This document shows, in pieces, positions 16,433-24,523 of a DNA stretch of 64,000 nucleotides. Location of the stretch: assembly GCA_947457615.1 (NCBI GenBank), contig CANGWK010000001.1, positions 198,139 through 262,138 on the forward strand, in the 5' to 3' direction. Both the position numbers and the translations under genes were made by a program. Position 1 is the first letter of the stretch. Every line of letters starts with the position of its first letter. The stretch is from Flavobacteriaceae bacterium (GTDB lineage Bacteria > Bacteroidota > Bacteroidia > Flavobacteriales > Flavobacteriaceae). The notes under the pieces were generated by a model, which saw nothing but the letters and a program-made list of their open reading frames with translations, ran no database searches and was not told the origin of the DNA.

Positions 16433-17236
16433 ATGGATCTAAATCCTATTTTCGGATACTTCTTTGCTATAATTGTAGGAATTACTCTAGGTTTAGTTGG
16501 TAGCGGTGGATCGATTTTATCGGTTCCGATATTAGTTTATATTATGGGCATAGAACCAATATTAGCTACAGCCTATTCCCTCTTTATTGTTGGAACCACC
16601 GCTTTATTTGGGGGGATTCAAAAAGCAAAACAAAAATTGGTTGATTTTAGAAAAGTAGTATTATTTGGTATACCGACTATTCTTTCAGTATTTATCACTA
16701 GAAAAATTATTGTTCCCAGAATTCCTGAAATAGTATTTTCTACTTCGGTTTTCACTTTACACAAATCGGTTTTCATCATGATTGTTTTTGCAATAGTTAT
16801 GATTTTTGCATCTATTAGAATGATTAAGCCTTTGCATCTTGAAAATAATAAAAATCAAGCTAAACTAAATTATAGTAAAATCTTTATTCAGGGATTATTT
16901 ATTGGTTTAGTTGCGGGATTTGTAGGTGCTGGCGGTGGGTTTTTAATAATTCCGGCGTTGTTATTTCTTGCTAAAACACCAATGAAAATGGCCGTAGGAA
17001 CTTCTCTTTTTATTGTGGCTTCACAATCGTTAATTGGTTTTCTTGGAGATTTAAGACCCGAACAAAGTCTAGATTGGAACTTACTATTAACTTTCACAAT
17101 TTGCTCTATAATAGGAGTATTTATAGGTAGTTTCCTTTCCAAAAAAATAGAAGGTGAAAAACTAAAAACTGGTTTTGGATGGTTTGTCTTATTCATGGGG
17201 ATTTATATTATTTTGAAAGAATTATTATTCAAATAA
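16433..17236 (+). CDS. TauE/SafE-family sulfur-anion permease
   Basis: A 267-residue membrane protein with about 8 hydrophobic segments and two internally similar halves (GITLGLVGSGGSILSVPIL near residue 16 and GLVAGFVGAGGGFLIIPAL near 157), the hallmark of the TauE/SafE family. Members export sulfite, sulfoacetate or take up thiosulfate-type anions. Together with the downstream persulfide dioxygenase, which makes sulfite, it probably exports sulfite. An operator candidate and a TACTTTTA box lie upstream, suggesting control by the Crp/Fnr protein. All family hallmarks are intact. Confidence 0.92.
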   Translation: MDLNPIFGYFFAIIVGITLGLVGSGGSILSVPILVYIMGIEPILATAYSLFIVGTTALFGGIQKAKQKLVDFRKVVLFGIPTILSVFITRKIIVPRIPEIVFSTSVFTLHKSVFIMIVFAIVMIFASIRMIKPLHLENNKNQAKLNYSKIFIQGLFIGLVAGFVGAGGGFLIIPALLFLAKTPMKMAVGTSLFIVASQSLIGFLGDLRPEQSLDWNLLLTFTICSIIGVFIGSFLSKKIEGEKLKTGFGWFVLFMGIYIILKELLFK

Positions 17237-17298
17237 ACATTAAATTTATGTTTGTTTTATAAAATTTTATAACCTTTCCATCCATAATTCATAAATTT

Positions 17299-17312
17299 GT
17301 AACAACTGTTAC
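17299..17312. promoter_or_regulatory. Crp/Fnr-type operator upstream of the persulfide dioxygenase gene
   Basis: A perfect palindrome GTAAC-AACT-GTTAC. Its centre is 29.5 nt upstream of TACTTTTA (17335-17342), the same box and nearly the same spacing as before the TauE gene, as for a class II activator site near -41. Confidence 0.7.
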
Positions 17313-17360
17313 TAATCAAAACTAATAACTATAGTACTTTTACATTTTAATTTAGTTTTT

Positions 17361-18767
17361 ATGAAAATCGAACAAATTTATACTGGCTGTTTAGCACAAG
17401 GTGCTTATTATATTGAAAGCAATGGCGAGGTTGCAATTATAGATCCATTACGTGAAGTACAACCTTACATTGATAAAGCCAATGACAATAATGCTTCGAT
17501 AAAATATATTTTTGAATCTCATTTCCATGCCGATTTTGTAAGCGGTCACGTTACTTTATCCGAAAAAACAAAGGCGCCTATAGTTTTTGGACCTAATGCT
17601 AATCCAACCTATGACGCATTAATAGCTACTGACGGTCAAGTTTTTCAACTAGGAGAAATCACAATTACTTGCTTGCACACTCCAGGCCATACTATGGAAA
17701 GCACTTGTTATTTATTGAAAGATAAAGAAGGAAAAGATTATGCTTTATTTAGTGGAGACACCTTGTTTTTAGGCGATGTTGGAAGACCAGACTTAGCTCA
17801 GAAAGCAGTACACATGACCCAAGAGCAATTGGCTGGATTATTATTTGATAGCCTTCGTAGTAAAATAATGCCCTTAGCGGATGATGTTATTGTATATCCA
17901 GCACATGGCGCCGGAAGTGCTTGCGGGAAAAATTTAAGCAAAGAAACCATAGGAAGTATTGGTGATCAAAAAGCTACCAATTATGCACTTCGTTCCAACA
18001 TGACTCGTGAAGAATTTATTGCCGAAGTCACGGATGGCTTATTACCTCCTCCCGCCTATTTCCCTTTAAATGTAAAATTAAATAAAGAAGGATATGGTGA
18101 TGTAGAAGACATTATTAGCAATGCAAAAGCATTAACTGCAAAAGATTTTGAACTTTTAGCGAATGAAACTAATGCTTTACTTTTAGACGTTCGAAATGAA
18201 GTTGAATTTGCTAAAGCACATATTCCTAATTCTATTTTTATCGGAATTAATGGTGCATTTGCCCCTTGGGTTGGTGCTTTAATTTTAGATAGTAAACAAC
18301 CTATTTTATTGGTAACTCCTATTGGCCAGGAAGCCGAAACAATAAAAAGATTAGCCCGAGTTGGTTATGACGCCACCATTGGATATTTGGAGGGTGGATT
18401 GGAAACTTGGAAAAATGCTGGATTTGATTTAGATTCTGTAAATTGTATTTCTGCGGAAACTTTAGAAGAGAAAATAAACGATAATATTGCCGTTTTTGAT
18501 GTTAGAAAGCCTAGCGAATATACTGCGGAACATCTTAATGAAGCACCATCTACTCCGTTGGATTTTTTAAATGATCATTTATCTGAATTCCCAAAAGAGA
18601 AAGAGTTTTATTTATTCTGCGCTGGTGGATACCGATCTATGATTGCCTCTTCTATACTAAAAGCAAGAGGATATAATAATGTAATTAATGTAAATGGAGG
18701 ATTTGGAGCCATTAAAAAAACTGGACTTAAAACTACCAATTTTGTTTGTCCATCAACCCTAAAATAA
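17361..18767 (+). CDS. Persulfide dioxygenase-rhodanese fusion (MBL fold, CstB/ETHE1-like)
   Basis: A 468-residue protein. Residues ~1-235 are a metallo-beta-lactamase domain with ESHFHADFVSGH (~52-63; in this subgroup the usual HxHxDH reads HxHxDF), CLHTPGHTMEST, and FSGDTLFLGDVGRPDL. Two rhodanese domains follow. The first (~260-355) reads TPIGQEA where the active loop should be, so it lacks the catalytic Cys. The second (~370-465) has an intact loop CAGGYRS. The family oxidises glutathione- or CoA-type persulfides to sulfite and transfers sulfane sulfur. The product sulfite would leave through the adjacent TauE protein. The operator and -7-like box before it point to control by the Crp/Fnr regulator. 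Confidence 0.93.
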   Translation: MKIEQIYTGCLAQGAYYIESNGEVAIIDPLREVQPYIDKANDNNASIKYIFESHFHADFVSGHVTLSEKTKAPIVFGPNANPTYDALIATDGQVFQLGEITITCLHTPGHTMESTCYLLKDKEGKDYALFSGDTLFLGDVGRPDLAQKAVHMTQEQLAGLLFDSLRSKIMPLADDVIVYPAHGAGSACGKNLSKETIGSIGDQKATNYALRSNMTREEFIAEVTDGLLPPPAYFPLNVKLNKEGYGDVEDIISNAKALTAKDFELLANETNALLLDVRNEVEFAKAHIPNSIFIGINGAFAPWVGALILDSKQPILLVTPIGQEAETIKRLARVGYDATIGYLEGGLETWKNAGFDLDSVNCISAETLEEKINDNIAVFDVRKPSEYTAEHLNEAPSTPLDFLNDHLSEFPKEKEFYLFCAGGYRSMIASSILKARGYNNVINVNGGFGAIKKTGLKTTNFVCPSTLK

Positions 18768-18856
18768 TTATTATGATAATTTTAGCTTTACAATTATAAT
18801 ATTTTTTTTACATTTGAATTATAAATTTAAAATCAATAATTTAAAACAATAAAAAA

Positions 18857-19033
18857 ATGAAAAAAGTAATTTCAGTTATGGCGGTTGCAGCTTTCTTATT
18901 TGCTGCTAATGTAAATGCTCAAGAGCAACCAAAAGAAAAAAAAGAATGTAGCAAAAAAGAAATGAAATCTTGTGATAAAGAGAAAAAAGGTGGATGTTGT
19001 GCTGGTAAAAAAGCAGCAGAAAAAAAATCTTAA
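18857..19033 (+). CDS. Small exported Cys/Lys-rich protein
   Basis: A 58-residue protein too short for most gene finders. A clear signal peptide occupies residues 1-21 (MKKVISVMAVAAFLFAANVNA, cleavage after VNA). The mature ~37 residues are nearly all Lys, Glu and Cys, with Cys at 31, 39, 47 and 48 (ECSKKE, SCDKEK, GGCCAG). Four Cys in a short exported peptide suggest metal or sulfur binding. It follows the persulfide dioxygenase by 89 nt and is closed by a strong terminator at 19053, so it probably belongs to the same neighbourhood. I know no named family; function is open. Confidence 0.75.
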   Translation: MKKVISVMAVAAFLFAANVNAQEQPKEKKECSKKEMKSCDKEKKGGCCAGKKAAEKKS

Positions 19034-19052
19034 TTAGAGATTTAAATTAATT

Positions 19053-19086
19053 AAAAGTGTTTGAGAAATCAAGCACTTTTTTTTTG
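19053..19086 (+). terminator. Intrinsic terminator after the sulfur module
   Basis: Stem AAAAGTGTTTGA / TCAAGCACTTTT (one G-T pair), GAAA loop, followed by a long T run. Confidence 0.9.
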
Positions 19087-19199
19087 TTTTTATACTCTAT
19101 AAATGGCGCGTTTTAACTATTTTTGTTAAGTATAAACCAAACTATTAAATTCCGAATTAAGTATGAAAAAATTGTTTGATTACAACCTAAAATAATAAT

Positions 19200-19859
19200 A
19201 TGTCAATAGCCCAAAACCTACTTAATATAAAATCCCATCTTCCAAATAAAGTGACCTTGGTAGCCGTTTCTAAAACCAAACCTGTTGCCGATTTAATGGA
19301 AGCATATAATTCAGGCCAACGGATTTTTGGAGAAAACAAAATCCAAGAAATGACAGATAAATGGGAACAAATGCCCAAAGATATCCAATGGCACATGATT
19401 GGACATGTGCAAACCAACAAGGTCAAATTTATGGCCGAATATGTAAGCTTGATTCATGGTGTTGATAGTTTGAAATTATTACAAGAAATCAACAAGCAAG
19501 CACTTAAACACAACCGAATAATTGATTGTTTATTACAGATTTTTATTGCCAATGAAGAAACAAAATTTGGCTTAAACGAAATAGAATTAGTAGAATTAAT
19601 ATCCTCAGGTGAATTCAAAGAATTACAAAATATACGAATTGTTGGCTTAATGGGAATGGCAACATTTACCGATAATCAAAGTCAAATCAAAGCAGAATTT
19701 GAACATTTAAAAGAGATTTTTGATAACACAAATAAACTTGAAACCTTAAACCTGAAACTAGAAACTCTTTCTATGGGGATGTCTGGCGATTATGAACTAG
19801 CAATTGAATGCGGAAGTACTATGGTTCGAATAGGAAGTAGTATATTTGGAATGAGATAG
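19200..19859 (+). CDS. YggS-family pyridoxal-5'-phosphate homeostasis protein
   Basis: A 219-residue PLP-binding TIM-barrel protein (PLPBP/PROSC, YggS). Signature parts are TLVAVSKTKPV (PLP Lys at ~28), FGENKIQEM, WHMIGHVQTNKVK, and near the end LSMGMSGDYELAIECGSTMVRIGSSIFG. It buffers PLP and affects amino-acid metabolism. The segment just before LSMGMSGD is encoded by a heptad repeat (19734-19768, AAACTTG-type units) giving KLETLNLKLETLS, a natural-looking helix-strand link enlarged or shaped by the repeat. A TATTTTTG box lies at 19118-19125. It is single-gene. Confidence 0.93.
   Translation: MSIAQNLLNIKSHLPNKVTLVAVSKTKPVADLMEAYNSGQRIFGENKIQEMTDKWEQMPKDIQWHMIGHVQTNKVKFMAEYVSLIHGVDSLKLLQEINKQALKHNRIIDCLLQIFIANEETKFGLNEIELVELISSGEFKELQNIRIVGLMGMATFTDNQSQIKAEFEHLKEIFDNTNKLETLNLKLETLSMGMSGDYELAIECGSTMVRIGSSIFGMR
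19734..19768 (+). repeat. Heptad tandem repeat inside the YggS gene
   Basis: Units AAACTTG, AAACCTT, AAACCTG, AAACTAG, AAACTCT. Because 7 is not a multiple of 3, the encoded words cycle over 21 nt (KLETLNL, KLETLS). Confidence 0.7.
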
Positions 19860-19946
19860 TTTAAATCAATCGCAAAGTTCAATATCAATTACAATTGCAA
19901 AATTCAATATCAATTGCAAAATTCAAATAAAAATTCAAATAAAAAA

Positions 19947-20315
19947 ATGGAAATAAATAACATTTTTAGTGAGAAAATATTCAATTTTGAAGATCGATTT
20001 GTTCGCTTTGCAGGAGAGTGTATTTTCTTTACAAGAAATTTGAATAAAACATACGAAAATGAATATTAGAAAAAACAATTAATAGGATTCTCAGGAAGTT
20101 GTTCCTTAAATTTCGGAGAAGCACAAGGAACAATTAGTGATAGGGATTTTATTTTTAAAGTTGGATTATCGGTAAAGGAGTTAAAAGAATCTCGAAATTC
20201 ACTAAAAATATTAAACTATATATAAGAAGGGGAAGAAAAAATAAGAACTTTGCTTTTAAATGAAGTGGAAGAATTAATTGCAATAGCTTCCAAAATGATA
20301 ATTAACAAAAAGTAA
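19947..20315 (+). pseudogene. S23-like four-helix bundle protein, broken by two stop codons
   Basis: In one frame the translation runs MEINNIFSEKIFNFEDRF... to ...LIAIASKMIINKK and matches the pattern of the small four-helix bundle proteins (related to proteins encoded in 23S rRNA intervening sequences). Hallmarks are FNFEDRFVRF at the start, GSCSLNFGEAQGTISDRDFIFK in the middle, and KVGLSVKELKESRNSLKIL. Two in-frame stops interrupt it, TAG at 20067-20069 and TAA at 20223-20225; there is no frameshift. The original would be ~122 residues. The rest of the frame is well kept, so decay is recent, unless the stops are read through. The gene is preceded by A/T-rich direct repeats (19866-19946). 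Confidence 0.75.
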
Positions 20316-20388
20316 TTCAATGACAATGTCAATACCAAGATCAAAATTCAATTTTTGTAATTTAAATTGTTTTTTTTTGTAATTGCAA

Positions 20389-20423
20389 TTGACTTTTGAC
20401 ATTGATTTTTGATATTGAAAAAT
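20389..20423 (+). repeat. Heptad-like repeat before the exonuclease-GIY-YIG gene
   Basis: Units TTGACTT, TTGACAT, TGATTTT, TGATATT, GAAAAAT lead into the start codon at 20422, much as before the photolyase. Confidence 0.5.
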
Positions 20424-21783
20424 GTACGCAATAATAGACATAGAAACTACCGGAGGGCAATTCAATGAAGAAGGAATTACCGAAATCGCCATTTACAAAT
20501 TTGACGGTAGTGAAATTGTAGACCAATTTATCAGTTTAGTAAACCCCGAGAAACCGATTCAACCCTTTGTAGTTAACTTAACGGGGATAAATAATGCCAT
20601 GTTGCGCTCGGCACCAAAGTTTTATGAAGTTGCAAAACGAATAATAGAAATTACGGATGGTTGCATTTTAGTGGCGCACAACACCTCTTTCGATTACCGA
20701 ATATTGCGAACTGAATTCAGTCGATTGGGCTATGACTTCATAAAACAAACACTTTGCACAGTAGAACTATCTAAAAAATTAATACCAGGACAACCTTCCT
20801 ATAGTTTAGGAAAATTAGTTCGCGCACTAGGAATCCCAATGTCAGATAGGCATCGAGCCAGTGGCGACGCACTTGCTACGGTAAAATTATTTCAAATGCT
20901 TTTGGCAAAAGATACCGAAAAAGAAATAGTAACTAGTTTAATTAAAGCTGAAATTAAAAGTGGTCTTACGCCTAAATTATTAGATATCGTAGAAAGTCTT
21001 CCTAGCAAAACCGGAATCTATTACATCCATAATGAAAAAGGGGAATTAATTTATATCGGAAAAAGCAAAAACATTAAGAAAAGAATCAACCAGCATTTCA
21101 CTGGTAAAAACAGCAAAAGTAAAAAGTTGCAAGTCCAAGTTTTCACCGTTTCTTATGAAGAGACTGGCAGCGAATTGGTCGCGCTTTTAAAAGAAAGCGA
21201 AGAAATAAAAATCAACAAACCCATTCACAATCGCGCGCAGCGAAAAAGTATTTTTCAATGGGCTTTGTACGAAGTACTAGATGACAATGGCTATTTGAAT
21301 TTAAAACTTCTTAAAGCTGACGGCCGCAAAAAAGAAATAACTTCGTACACCACCCCTCAAGAAGGTAAAAATGCGCTATTTCGCATTACAGAAAAGTATA
21401 ATTTATGTCAAAAATTAAACGGATTGTACGAAACCCAAAACGGTTGTTTTCAACATAAAATTAACGAATGTAACGGGGCTTGTTTGGGCAAAGAAACTCC
21501 TGAAGTTTACAACCAAAGAGTAGAAGAATTTCTTCACGAAATGAGTTTTGAAAACCAAAATATGATTGTTGTTGATCGGGGTAGAAAAGTGAGTGAACGA
21601 AGTGCTATATTAATCGAAAATGGCATTTATAAAGGCTATTGTTTTTACGATTTGAATTACCAAATCACCAATGTAGAAGTATTAAAAAATATCCTAATTC
21701 CGATGCAAAACAACCGCGATACTCGAACAATAATTCGAGGTTATTTGCGCAAAAATAAAGTAATGAAAATCATTAAATTTTAA
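20422..21783 (+). CDS. DEDD exonuclease fused to a GIY-YIG endonuclease
   Basis: A 453-residue two-nuclease protein. Residues ~1-170 are a DnaQ-type 3'-5' exonuclease with DIETTG (Exo I), HNTSFDYRIL (Exo II) and HRASGDA (Exo III, the DEDDh His and Asp). Residues ~195-275 are a GIY-YIG domain (KTGIYYIHNEKGELIYIGKS, then KRINQHF and EETGSELVALL with the Glu) like that of UvrC/Cho. The C-terminal ~170 residues have CNGACLG and further UvrC-like parts. Similar epsilon-Cho fusions occur in Actinobacteria and Bacteroidota, with a presumed part in DNA repair of bulky lesions. No neighbour suggests a special role. Confidence 0.93.
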   Translation: MYAIIDIETTGGQFNEEGITEIAIYKFDGSEIVDQFISLVNPEKPIQPFVVNLTGINNAMLRSAPKFYEVAKRIIEITDGCILVAHNTSFDYRILRTEFSRLGYDFIKQTLCTVELSKKLIPGQPSYSLGKLVRALGIPMSDRHRASGDALATVKLFQMLLAKDTEKEIVTSLIKAEIKSGLTPKLLDIVESLPSKTGIYYIHNEKGELIYIGKSKNIKKRINQHFTGKNSKSKKLQVQVFTVSYEETGSELVALLKESEEIKINKPIHNRAQRKSIFQWALYEVLDDNGYLNLKLLKADGRKKEITSYTTPQEGKNALFRITEKYNLCQKLNGLYETQNGCFQHKINECNGACLGKETPEVYNQRVEEFLHEMSFENQNMIVVDRGRKVSERSAILIENGIYKGYCFYDLNYQITNVEVLKNILIPMQNNRDTRTIIRGYLRKNKVMKIIKF

Positions 21784-21793
21784 TTTTTTTTTA

Positions 21794-21873
21794 GGAGCTA
21801 TTTCCTGCTATCCGTTACAATCTTTTCTTTTTTAAAGAAAAAAAGAAAAGGATTTCCACTGCTATCAGGGCTA
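21794..21873 (-). repeat. Conserved-end intergenic repeat, copy B (inverted)
   Basis: Read on the minus strand it begins TAGCCCTGATAGCAGTGGAA and ends GGATAGCAGGAAATAGCTCC. The 80-nt body is nearly all a hairpin of TCTTTTCTTTTTT against its purine complement. It is the shortest copy, placed between the exonuclease-GIY-YIG and miaA genes. Confidence 0.85.
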
Positions 21874-21929
21874 GACCTAACAATCATTTGGTATTTTAAA
21901 AATGCTTTGGATAAAACCAAACTGAAGAT

Positions 21930-22862
21930 TTGAAAAAAAATATTTTAATAACCATAATCGGACCAACTGCCATAGGAAAGACTTCCTTAAGTATTGCTTT
22001 GGCACAACATTTTGGCTGCGATATACTATCTTGTGATAGTAGGCAGTTTTTTAAGGAAATGAAAATCGGTACCGCAGTTCCAAGCGATGAAGAATTGGCG
22101 GGAGCACCCCACCATTTTATACAAAATAAATCCATTTTTGAAAACTACACCGTTGGCGATTTCGAGAAAGAAGCAATTGCCAAATTAAACGAATTATTCC
22201 TAAAAAATAACATTCAAATTATGGTTGGCGGCTCTGGTTTGTATGTAGATGCAGTATTAAAAGGATTAGATTCTTTTCCAGATATTGCCACAGAAATTCG
22301 CGAAGAAGTTCGAACAACCTTTGAAGAAAAAGGTTTGGATTACCTTCAAAACACTTTGAAAGAATTGGATCCGGATTATACTAATTTCTTATTAGAGACA
22401 AATCCGCAGACACTTCAAAATCCGCAACGAATGATGCGTTTTGTAGAAGTTTGTTTAAGCACAAGAAAACAGTATTCTTCATTTATAGATAAAAAAGAAA
22501 ACACAAGAAACTTCACACCTATCGTTATTGGTTTGGAAGCAGATAGAGAAATTATGTACAGCAGAATCAACCAAAGAGTAGATATAATGCTGAACCAAGG
22601 GCAACTGCAAGAAGCCCAAAGATTGTTCCCAAACAAAGAATTAAACGCCTTGCAAACAGTTGGTTACAGAGAATTGTTTGATTATTTGGAAGGAAAAATC
22701 ACTTTAGATTTTGCCGTCGAAGAAATCAAGAAAAACACCAGACGCTTTTCTAAAAGACAACTTACTTGGTTTAAACGAACAGAAAATGCAATCTGGTTTG
22801 ATTATTTAACGGACAGAAAAGAGATAATTAATTCTTTACAATTGATAATTGATAATTCATAA
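21930..22862 (+). CDS. miaA: tRNA dimethylallyltransferase
   Basis: A 310-residue enzyme that adds a dimethylallyl group to A37 of tRNAs reading UNN codons. The P-loop is ITIIGPTAIGKTSLSIALA at ~6-24, followed by ILSCDSRQFFKEMKIGTA (substrate site, catalytic Asp), VGGSGLYVDAVL, QRMMRFVEV and the C-terminal RFSKRQLTWFKR. The start is TTG at 21930; no in-frame ATG is near. The last codons and the stop lie in a heptad repeat (TTGATAA, TTGATAA, TTCATAA), so the tail LQLIIDNS is repeat-encoded. The acyl-ACP thioesterase gene begins 6 nt later. Confidence 0.95.
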   Translation: MKKNILITIIGPTAIGKTSLSIALAQHFGCDILSCDSRQFFKEMKIGTAVPSDEELAGAPHHFIQNKSIFENYTVGDFEKEAIAKLNELFLKNNIQIMVGGSGLYVDAVLKGLDSFPDIATEIREEVRTTFEEKGLDYLQNTLKELDPDYTNFLLETNPQTLQNPQRMMRFVEVCLSTRKQYSSFIDKKENTRNFTPIVIGLEADREIMYSRINQRVDIMLNQGQLQEAQRLFPNKELNALQTVGYRELFDYLEGKITLDFAVEEIKKNTRRFSKRQLTWFKRTENAIWFDYLTDRKEIINSLQLIIDNS

Positions 22863-22866
22863 TTAA
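22842..22866 (+). repeat. Heptad tandem repeat at the miaA end
   Basis: TTGATAA, TTGATAA, TTCATAA, then TTAA; the miaA stop codon is inside the repeat. Confidence 0.65.
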
Positions 22867-22868
22867 AC

Positions 22869-23594
22869 ATGCCAATAGCACCTAACTTCACTTCGATACT
22901 AACTAGAGATTTGGAAATTAATTTTTTGCAATGCTACCCTAACGGCTATTTAAAATACACCGAATTATGCAACCTTTTTCAGTTGACTGCTGCAACTCAT
23001 TCGGAACTTGGAGGCATCAGCTTTAGTGACATGCAAGAACATAACCAGGCGTGGGTATTGAGCAAAATGCGAGTAGAAATTAATAGGTTACCAAAATGGA
23101 AAGAAACAGTTAGGGTTAAAACTTGGATACATTCGTTAGAGAATTCGCGTTCCACTCGTTGTTTAGAATTATATATTGGTGATGAGAAAATTGTGGGTTG
23201 TGAAACCTTTTGGGCAGTTTTCAATACTACAACTCGCAGACCAGAAGCGCTAGCTTTGCCTCACGAACATTTTGAAAAACATCCGAACGAAACTGCTATT
23301 GCAAAGCCCCTTTCTAAAATAAATATCGCTCAAGACTTGGATTTAGTAAACCAAAGGGTGGTGCAATTATCCGACTTAGATATTGTGAACCATGCCAATA
23401 GCATGAAATATTTAGAATGGTGCTTAGATTGTATGGATTCAAAACAACTTTTAAACCGAAGTTTAAAGAGTTTTGAAATGAACTACCTAAAGGAAGTATT
23501 CCATTTGGATGCAATAGAAATTAAAAGAAATACCAATCTTTTTACCATTCAAAAGGAAGGAAAAACTTGTTTTGCATTGGAACTTGAATTTTAA
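22869..23594 (+). CDS. Acyl-ACP thioesterase (FatA/FatB-like hotdog fold)
   Basis: A 241-residue protein with two hotdog halves. Features include GYLKYTELCNLFQLTAATHSELGG with the N-terminal hotdog helix, and VQLSDLDIVNHANSMKYLEWCLD at ~160-182, which contains the Asn-His pair typical of plant and bacterial acyl-ACP thioesterases. It releases fatty acids from acyl carrier protein. Length is normal for the bacterial form. It follows miaA by 6 nt, though the pairing has no obvious metabolic meaning. The family match is good; chain-length preference cannot be told. Confidence 0.88.
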   Translation: MPIAPNFTSILTRDLEINFLQCYPNGYLKYTELCNLFQLTAATHSELGGISFSDMQEHNQAWVLSKMRVEINRLPKWKETVRVKTWIHSLENSRSTRCLELYIGDEKIVGCETFWAVFNTTTRRPEALALPHEHFEKHPNETAIAKPLSKINIAQDLDLVNQRVVQLSDLDIVNHANSMKYLEWCLDCMDSKQLLNRSLKSFEMNYLKEVFHLDAIEIKRNTNLFTIQKEGKTCFALELEF

Positions 23595-23623
23595 AATTGG
23601 AGTTCTTTTTTATACTATACCCC

Positions 23624-23766
23624 TAGCCCAGATAGAAGTGGAAAGCTTTATGAAGGAAAAATCTATTTTTTCTTGCCTAAAAACTGCGACCAAAGGAGCA
23701 CGTTTTATTGCTTAGAAAAAAAGATTTTTACAAGTAAACTTGTAATGAATAGCTGGATAAGCTTCC
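23624..23766 (+). repeat. Conserved-end intergenic repeat, copy C
   Basis: Begins TAGCCCAGATAGAAGTGGAAA and ends with AATAGCTGGATAAGCTTCC. The inside differs in sequence from copies A and B but again pairs with itself (AAAAATC and TTTTTTCT against AGAAAAAA and GATTTTT) around a ~45-nt loop. It lies between convergent genes. Confidence 0.75.
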
Positions 23767-23778
23767 AAAATATAGCCA

Positions 23779-23809
23779 AAAAAAAACTCCAATTTCTTGG
23801 AGTTTTAAA
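23779..23809 (-). terminator. Terminator of the two-component operon
   Basis: Perfect 10-bp stem AAAACTCCAA / TTGGAGTTTT with loop TTTC. The A run on its left gives a U-tract on the minus strand, directly after the response-regulator stop codon. Confidence 0.9.
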
Positions 23810-23812
23810 GTA

Positions 23813-24517
23813 TTATTTTCTAACAACTAATCTAAATCCTTCACCGTGAATGTTAAGAATTTCTACATTTGGATCTTCTTTAAGATATTTACGAAGTTTG
23901 GCAATATAAACGTCCATACTTCTGGAAGTAAAGTAGTTATCATCTCTCCAAATTTTGGTAAGCGCTAGTTCTCTTGGCATTAAATCTTCTACATAAACGG
24001 CCAACATTTTAAGTAATTCATTTTCTTTTGGTGATAATTTAATTGGCTCATTACCAGGAAAATTAAGAAAACGCAGTTTGGAATTTAAATGAAATTTACC
24101 AATTTGGAATTCGAATTGTACATTCTCTGGCTTAACTTCAGAGGATTTACGTAGCATGATGGCTTTAATTTTCATTAATAAAACTTCTGAATCAAAAGGT
24201 TTATTAAGGTAATCATCAGCACCAACTTTGTACCCTTTAAGAACGTCTTCTTTCATGGTTTTAGCCGTTAAGAAAACAATAGGCACTTCTTTATTTTTTT
24301 CACGAATCTCTTTAGCTAGTGTATACCCGTCTTTGTAAGGCATCATTACGTCAAGTATACACAAGTCGTAAGTGTCTTTTTTAAATTTTTCAAAACCTTC
24401 CATACCATTTTTAGCCAAAGTAACATCGAAGTCGTTTAGCATAAGGTAATCTTTAAGAATTGCTCCAAAATTTTGGTCGTCTTCTACTAATAGTATTTTT
24501 TTGTTTTCTAGTTCCAT
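23813..24517 (-). CDS. OmpR-family response regulator
   Basis: A 234-residue regulator with an N-terminal receiver domain (acidic LVEDDQN, phospho-acceptor Asp in CILDVMMPYKDGY at ~55, Thr in VFLTAK, Lys in YLNKPFD) and a C-terminal winged helix of the OmpR/PhoB type (ENELLKMLAVY, DDNYFTSRSMDVYIAKLRKYL). It is the partner of the sensor kinase just upstream on the same strand (6 nt apart). The pair resembles RprX/RprY of Bacteroides. RprY-type regulators have been linked with stress and primary metabolism, but the target genes here are unknown. Confidence 0.93.
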   Translation of the reverse strand: MELENKKILLVEDDQNFGAILKDYLMLNDFDVTLAKNGMEGFEKFKKDTYDLCILDVMMPYKDGYTLAKEIREKNKEVPIVFLTAKTMKEDVLKGYKVGADDYLNKPFDSEVLLMKIKAIMLRKSSEVKPENVQFEFQIGKFHLNSKLRFLNFPGNEPIKLSPKENELLKMLAVYVEDLMPRELALTKIWRDDNYFTSRSMDVYIAKLRKYLKEDPNVEILNIHGEGFRLVVRK

Positions 24518-24523
24518 AATGTA

